The translations under genes and the position numbers were made by a program. From Qipengyuania spongiae (GTDB lineage: Bacteria > Pseudomonadota > Alphaproteobacteria > Sphingomonadales > Sphingomonadaceae), in contig NZ_CP092471.1 in the NCBI RefSeq assembly GCF_026168555.1, positions 754,501 to 818,500 on the forward strand: a DNA stretch of 64,000 nt, given 5' to 3'. This document shows, piece by piece, positions 60,011 through 64,000 of the stretch; the stretch's first letter is position 1; every line of letters starts with the position of its first letter. The notes under the pieces are model-generated. The model worked only from the letters and a program-made list of their open reading frames with translations. It was not told where the DNA came from and did not search any database.

Positions 60011-60660
60011 GCAATTCGAATGGCAATTCAGGCAACAGGCCACTGATCGTCTCCGACTGCGACGAGGTGCTGCTCCACATGGTCGCCCATTTCCGCGACT
60101 ATCTGGCCGAGGAGACCGAGGTCGACTTCGTCATGGACAATCCCGACTTCGGCAACGCCGTGCGCCATCGCGGCACCGGCGACCCGGTCGATCAGGCGCA
60201 GGTGTGGAAGCTGCTCGGCCAGTTTTTCGACACGCAGATGGATCGCCAGCTGCCCATCGCCGGCGCGATCGAGGGGATCAACATGCTCGCCGAGCAGGCT
60301 GATGTCGTGATCCTCACCAATCTGGTGGATTCGCGGCAGGAAACTCGCCGGGTCCAGCTCGAAAAGCTCGGGCTCGAAGCGCGGGTTTTCACCAATCAGG
60401 GGCCGAAGGGTCCCGCGCTTCAGCGCATTCTGGACGAATACCGACCGAGCAAGGCGATCTTCATCGACGATCTGCCGCAGCACCATCTCTCGGCGCGGGA
60501 AACCATCCCCGACATCACCACGCTTCACCTGTGCGGCGAGCCGCTGCTCGCCCCGCATATCGACTGTGCCCACAAGGCCGGCCACGCCGACGCCCGGATC
60601 GACACCTGGGACGAGGCGCTGCCTTGGCTGAAGTCGCAACTGGAAAAGGAACCTGCATGA
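60007..60660 (+). CDS. HAD-family hydrolase
   Basis: This 217-residue haloacid dehalogenase-like protein has the nucleophile loop 'VSDCDEVLL' (Asp-x-Asp, about 16-24), 'VVILTNLVDSRQETR' (motif II Thr) and 'LGLEARVFTNQGPKGPAL' to 'AIFIDDLPQHH' (motif IV acidic pair). It may be a phosphatase acting on a small metabolite; no specific group is recognised. The start is GTG at 60007, overlapping the DUF3572 stop by 4 bases. It overlaps the RidA gene stop-to-start in the same way, so the group is one transcript. Confidence 0.82.
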   Translation: MSNSNGNSGNRPLIVSDCDEVLLHMVAHFRDYLAEETEVDFVMDNPDFGNAVRHRGTGDPVDQAQVWKLLGQFFDTQMDRQLPIAGAIEGINMLAEQADVVILTNLVDSRQETRRVQLEKLGLEARVFTNQGPKGPALQRILDEYRPSKAIFIDDLPQHHLSARETIPDITTLHLCGEPLLAPHIDCAHKAGHADARIDTWDEALPWLKSQLEKEPA

Positions 60661-61115
60661 CCATCGCCCAACGCCTGACCGATCTCGGCATCGAACTGCC
60701 CAAGGCGGCCGCCCCGGTGGCGAGCTATCAGCCGCTCGTCGTGAACGGCGCCATGGCCTACCTTTCGGGCCAGCTGCCCTTCATCGATGGCGAGCTCGTG
60801 ACGGGCAAGCTCGGCGCGGATGTCGATCTGGAGCGCGGACAGGCCGCGGCGCGGGCCTGCGGGCTGATGATCGTCGCCCAGCTCGAGGCGGCGGGCCTGC
60901 TCGAACGTGTCGAGCGGATCGTCAAGCTCGGCGGCTTCGTCGCCAGCGTGCCCGAATTCACCGACCAGCCCAAGGTGGTGAACGGCGCGTCCGACCTGAT
61001 GGCGGAAATCTTCGGCGACGCCGGCAAGCACGCCCGCAGTGCCGTCGGCGTGCCGGTCCTGCCGCTGAATGCCGCGGTCGAAGTGGACGCGATCATTGCC
61101 CTCAAGGGCGCGTGA
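60657..61115 (+). CDS. RidA/YjgF-family reactive-intermediate deaminase
   Basis: This 152-residue protein has the RidA fold: 'GAMAYLSGQLPFIDGELVTGKLG', 'ARACGLMIVAQLEAAGLLERVERIVKLGGF' and 'HARSAVGVPVLPLNAAVEVDAIIALK', with the conserved Arg near the end region ('ARSAVGV'). Members break down 2-aminoacrylate made by PLP enzymes. The longer YjgF-like branch (150 residues) seen here is common in proteobacteria and its activity is less certain. The ATG overlaps the HAD gene stop. Confidence 0.88.
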   Translation: MTIAQRLTDLGIELPKAAAPVASYQPLVVNGAMAYLSGQLPFIDGELVTGKLGADVDLERGQAAARACGLMIVAQLEAAGLLERVERIVKLGGFVASVPEFTDQPKVVNGASDLMAEIFGDAGKHARSAVGVPVLPLNAAVEVDAIIALKGA

Positions 61116-61128
61116 TTGCCCATTCAAC

Positions 61129-61917
61129 TTGCGCGCGCTCGATCGCCTGCTGACCTCGCCGCCCGATCCCGCGCGGGTCGGCTGGCTCTCGCAATGGACC
61201 TACGCCCACCGTGGATTCCATGGCGGCGAGGTGCCGGAAAACACGCTGCTGGCCTTCGCCGCCGCCGCCGATGCCGGGTTGGGGATCGAATGCGACATTC
61301 AGCGCTCGGCCGACGGCACGGCGATGGTCTTCCACGATTGGGACCTCGACCGGCTGATCGAGAGCCAAGGCGCGCTGGGCGACCAGGCGAGCGATTTTCT
61401 CGAGACGCTGAAATATCGCGGGCAGGAATACGGGATCGCGCGGCTGGTGACGCTGCTCGAACTGGTGGCTGGGCGCGTGCCGGTGCTGATCGAGATCAAG
61501 TCGCGCCCACGCTACGATATCGAGCGCAGTTGCGCCGCGGTGCAGGCGGGCCTGACGGGCTATGAGGGCCTCCATGCCGTGATGAGCTTCGATCCACGCG
61601 TTTCGCGCTGGTTTCGCCGCCACTCGCCGCAGACCGTGCGCGGGCTGGTGATGCGGGAGGACGCGCATGGCCACACGCAGTCGGCGTGGCGGCGGCACAT
61701 GGCGCTGTGGATCGCGCGGCCCGAATTCGTGGCCTATCATGTCGATGCGCTGCCCAACCGCTTCGCCGCCGATCTGCGCCGCCGCGGCTTTCCCATGCCG
61801 AGCTGGACGGTCGACAGCGCGGAGAAGCTGGCGACGGTGCGCCGCTATGCCGATGCGGCCATCGCCGAGGGGGCAGGCCTCGAAATGGCGAGCCACCGAA
61901 CGGCGGAAACGACATGA
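61129..61917 (+). CDS. Glycerophosphodiester phosphodiesterase
   Basis: This GDPD-family enzyme hydrolyses glycerophosphodiesters to glycerol 3-phosphate and an alcohol. 'TYAHRGFHGGEVPENTLLAF' (catalytic His, HRG) and 'GIECDIQRSADGTAMVFHDWDLDRL' (Glu-x-Asp and second His) are intact; 'VLIEIKSR' supplies another metal ligand. I chose a TTG at 61129 (262 residues); the frame extends upstream to 61069 inside the RidA gene. No good ribosome-binding site was found. It overlaps the next gene by 4 bases. Confidence 0.86.
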   Translation: MRALDRLLTSPPDPARVGWLSQWTYAHRGFHGGEVPENTLLAFAAAADAGLGIECDIQRSADGTAMVFHDWDLDRLIESQGALGDQASDFLETLKYRGQEYGIARLVTLLELVAGRVPVLIEIKSRPRYDIERSCAAVQAGLTGYEGLHAVMSFDPRVSRWFRRHSPQTVRGLVMREDAHGHTQSAWRRHMALWIARPEFVAYHVDALPNRFAADLRRRGFPMPSWTVDSAEKLATVRRYADAAIAEGAGLEMASHRTAETT

Positions 61918-63044
61918 GCGAGCTCGTCGCCAGGATCGGCGGATCGGTCGGAGCCTTTCCAGCGGGCGAATGGGATGCGCTCGCGGGGGGCAATCCCTTC
62001 GTCTCCCACGCCTTCCTCACCGCGCTCGAGGATTCGGGCAGCGTGGGGGAGGGCACCGGCTGGCAGCCCGCGCCGCTCGTCGTTTCGTCCGGCGAGGAAG
62101 GGCCGCTGCTCGCCGCGCTGCCGGCCTATCTCAAGGGCCACAGCCAGGGCGAATACGTCTTCGATCACAGCTGGGCCGATGCCTACGAGCGGGCCGGGGG
62201 GCGCTATTATCCCAAGCTCCAGATCGCCGCGCCCTTCACCCCCGCCACCGGGCCGCGCCTGCTGCTGTCGGACGATGCGCTCGCCGCGCCGCTGCTGGGG
62301 GCGGCGGAGCAGCTGTGCGGCCAGAACGGCTTTTCCTCCGCCCACGCGACTTTCATCGATCCGGCGCAGGCTCCGCTGTTCGAAAATGCCGGGTGGATGA
62401 TGCGCAGCGACGTGCAATATCACTGGTTCAACCGCGATTATGCCGATTTCGACGCGTTTCTGGCCGAACTTTCCTCGCGCAAGCGCAAGGACCTGCGCAA
62501 GGAACGCCGCGCGGTGCAGGAGCAGGTGCGGATCGAGCGGCTGCGCGGCGACGACATCCGGCCCGAACACTGGGACGCGTTCTGGCTGTTCTATCAGGAC
62601 ACCGGGGCGCGCAAATGGGGCTCGCCCTATCTCACCCGCGAGGCCTTCGACCTGTTCCACGAGAGGATGGGCGAGCAATTGCTGCTGGTGATGGCTTTCG
62701 CCGGGAGCGAACCCGTCGCGGGCGCGCTCAATTTCATCGGGGCGGACGCGCTCTACGGCCGCTACTGGGGCTGCCTCGCGGACATCCGTTTCCTGCATTT
62801 CGAGCTCAGCTATTACCAGGCGATCGACGCCGCGATCGAGTTCGGCCTGTCGCGAGTCGAGGCCGGCGCGCAGGGCCAGCACAAGCTCGCCCGAGGCTAC
62901 GAACCGGTCGAGACGCTATCGGCCCACTGGATCGCCGATCGCGGCTTCCGTTCCGCCGTGGCCGACTTCCTCGAGCGCGAACGCGAGGGCGTGGCGCTGG
63001 AGCGCAATTTCCTCGAAGAGCGGCTGCCCTTCCGCAAGGGATAG
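61914..63044 (+). CDS. DUF482 / GNAT-type N-acyltransferase (FemAB-like)
   Basis: This 376-residue protein has 'GEWDALAGGNPFVSHAFLTALEDSGSV' near the start, 'YVFDHSWADAYERAGGRYYPKLQ', 'FLAELSSRKRKDLRKERRAV' and 'GQHKLARGYEPVETLSAHWI', the signature of DUF482 (peptidoglycan biosynthesis/recognition, N-acyltransferase superfamily). Members are thought to be GNAT/FemAB-like acyltransferases. GNAT-type enzymes have been reported as bacterial ceramide synthases, so a link with the nearby spt genes is conceivable, but DUF482 also occurs in bacteria without sphingolipids. It shares its transcript with the GDPD gene. Confidence 0.8.
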   Translation: MSELVARIGGSVGAFPAGEWDALAGGNPFVSHAFLTALEDSGSVGEGTGWQPAPLVVSSGEEGPLLAALPAYLKGHSQGEYVFDHSWADAYERAGGRYYPKLQIAAPFTPATGPRLLLSDDALAAPLLGAAEQLCGQNGFSSAHATFIDPAQAPLFENAGWMMRSDVQYHWFNRDYADFDAFLAELSSRKRKDLRKERRAVQEQVRIERLRGDDIRPEHWDAFWLFYQDTGARKWGSPYLTREAFDLFHERMGEQLLLVMAFAGSEPVAGALNFIGADALYGRYWGCLADIRFLHFELSYYQAIDAAIEFGLSRVEAGAQGQHKLARGYEPVETLSAHWIADRGFRSAVADFLEREREGVALERNFLEERLPFRKG

Positions 63045-63374
63045 CTAGGCCGCGCGGCGGGCCTTGGCCGCAAGCCATTCGCGCGCCCGGCGCTGGGCTT
63101 CGGCGATCTCGCGCGCGGTCATTTCCTCGGCGATGTCGGCGCGGCACCAGGCCGCTTCCGCGTGGCCCTCGGCCGCCGCGATGTTGAACCATTTGTGCGC
63201 TTCGACGAGATCGCATTCGACCCCGTGGCTGCCGGTCGAGAAGGCGACGGCGAGATCGTAGAGCGCGCCCGTGCTGCCGGCGGCGTAGGATGCGAGGCAC
63301 TTGCCGAGAAGTTCGGCCGCTCCGGCGCCTTGGCGGACGAGACCTTCGCCCCCCTGGATGGTCGTGAGTTGCAT
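63045..63374 (-). CDS. Sel1-repeat-like protein
   Basis: This 109-residue protein has a short Sel1-like helical repeat region, seen in 'TGALYDLAVAFSTGSHGVECDLVEAHKWFNIAAAEGHAEAA' (about 40-80), and ends with a basic 'AQRRAREWLAAKARRAA'. Sel1 repeats are protein-binding scaffolds. The ATG at 63374 has a purine-rich GGGGGA about 8 bases upstream; the earlier ATG at 63413 is less likely. It is convergent with the DUF482 gene and divergent from dksA. Function unknown. Confidence 0.75.
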   Translation of the reverse strand: MQLTTIQGGEGLVRQGAGAAELLGKCLASYAAGSTGALYDLAVAFSTGSHGVECDLVEAHKWFNIAAAEGHAEAAWCRADIAEEMTAREIAEAQRRAREWLAAKARRAA

Positions 63375-63675
63375 GTGCAATTCCCCCTTCCGCCGGCCTT
63401 CCAAGCCAATCACTCCCGATTCCCGGGCCGGCGCGTCCCCGCTATGCGGCGCGCATGGTCAAGAAAGCGTTAACGCTGTTCGGCAACTTCTGACGGAAAC
63501 CGGGCGGGAGCGGTGTGCCGGCCTCGCACACTGCGATGGCTCCCGCCGGATTGCCGCTTGTGCCGTAGTCTGGCGGTGCCTATAGGCCGCCGCCATCGGA
63601 CCGGCGGCAGCGCAACGGGAAACCGGGCGCGGCGAGGTGGCGACGGCCGACAAGTTTCTGGGGTTCGAGGGTTCG
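63375..63675. other. Divergent region upstream of dksA with a candidate promoter
   Basis: These 301 bases hold no supported gene. On the plus strand TTGTGC (63558-63563) and TATAGG (63581-63586) are 17 bases apart and could be the dksA promoter. A GTG at 63637 is in frame with dksA and is an alternative start, but it lacks a ribosome-binding site. Confidence 0.4.
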
Positions 63676-64000
63676 ATGGCCACCGCGATCAGTCTTGACG
63701 AGAAGAAGCTCGCCCGAGTGCGGGCCGAGGTCGACGCGGGCTATGTCCCCGACGAATCCGAGGAATATATGGGCCGCGACCAGCTCAATTATTTCCGCCT
63801 GCTGCTGCTCGAATGGAAACGCTCGATCCGCGACGCGGCCGAGAGCACGCTCCAATCTCTGCAGGACGGGCCGATCCGCGAACCGGATCTGGCCGACCGC
63901 GCCTCGAGCGAGACCGACTGGGGCATCGAATTGCGCACCCGCGACCGGCAGCGCAAGCTCGTTTCCAAGATCGACGCCGCCCTGCGCCGTATCGAGGAAG
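63676..64000 (+). CDS. dksA: RNA polymerase-binding transcription factor DksA (3' end outside window)
   Basis: 108 residues of a DksA protein are present: 'YVPDESEEYMGRDQLNYFRLLLLEW', the coiled-coil part, 'LADRASSETDWGIELRTRDRQRKLVSKIDAALRRIE'. DksA works with ppGpp on RNA polymerase in the stringent response. The 'DLADRASSETD' coiled-coil tip, with its Asp-Ala region, is conserved. The ATG at 63676 has GAGGG 4-5 bases upstream and is preferred to the in-frame GTG at 63637. The zinc finger lies beyond the window. Confidence 0.93.
   Translation, partial: MATAISLDEKKLARVRAEVDAGYVPDESEEYMGRDQLNYFRLLLLEWKRSIRDAAESTLQSLQDGPIREPDLADRASSETDWGIELRTRDRQRKLVSKIDAALRRIEE

Overview
The window is a contiguous, GC-rich, densely packed alphaproteobacterial chromosome segment. 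I would place it in the Sphingomonadales, most likely the Erythrobacteraceae (Erythrobacter/Qipengyuania/Altererythrobacter-like). The evidence is a serine palmitoyltransferase almost identical in layout to the Sphingomonas enzyme with its own acyl carrier protein, MipZ and DivK cell-cycle proteins, a DUF2793 gene of the kind found at the end of sphingomonad gene-transfer-agent (GTA) clusters, a double cold-shock-domain protein with a glycine-rich head, and a proteobacterial proton-pump-type rhodopsin. I saw no insertion sequence, CRISPR array or rRNA operon. One tRNA (Gly-TCC) is present.

Layout. 0-8 kb: 3' end of aminopeptidase N, a PgeF-like protein, the cytochrome bc1 operon (Rieske, cytochrome b, cytochrome c1), apt, a CPA-type cation/proton antiporter and an OmpA-type lipoprotein, then tRNA-Gly. 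8-15.4 kb: panC (minus), mipZ, a small membrane J-domain protein, phosphomannomutase/phosphoglucomutase, a low-complexity BON-domain protein (minus) and a ligase-associated DEXH helicase. 15.4-18.1 kb: a tonB-exbB-exbD-exbD operon (minus). 18.4-24.7 kb: a secreted unknown, a thioesterase, hom, glpX, prs and hisN. 24.7-27.1 kb: a rhodopsin (minus) and two SDR genes. 27.2-35.3 kb: rpmI-rplT-pheS-pheT, an SDR, prfC, a hydrolase and an EEP-family nuclease/phosphatase. 35.4-37.3 kb: a sigma-54-driven glnK-amtB unit ending in a clear terminator. 37.4-44.2 kb: GMC oxidoreductase, sterol-desaturase-like protein, secreted M20 amidohydrolase, DUF442 phosphatase/sulfurtransferase-like protein, TerC and the double cold-shock protein. 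44.3-50.8 kb: argD-argF, hslO, a DUF3617-like protein, queC, an MFS transporter and a lipoprotein Cu/Zn SOD. 50.8-55.4 kb: an OmpA porin with a 22-proline linker, a decayed GTA remnant, a YqaA-type membrane protein and a small AT-richer islet with two orphan genes. 55.4-59.7 kb: OsmC protein and a minus-strand acp-spt-membrane protein operon for sphingolipid synthesis, plus divK. 59.7-64 kb: a chain of tightly overlapping small-metabolism genes (DUF3572, HAD, RidA, GDPD, DUF482/GNAT), a Sel1-like protein and the 5' part of dksA.

Most of the window is housekeeping. The accessory points of interest are: the GTA scar, in which a terminase large subunit is fused directly to the last gene of the cluster and everything between is gone; a consensus promoter plus intrinsic terminator upstream of that scar that together define a transcript of about 65 nt with no gene; the rhodopsin, whose proton donor position is Gly with a His on helix B; an uncharacterised 551-residue membrane protein in the spt operon; and the AT-richer islet beside the GTA scar. 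Start sites were chosen by ribosome-binding sites and family starts and several are not ATG.
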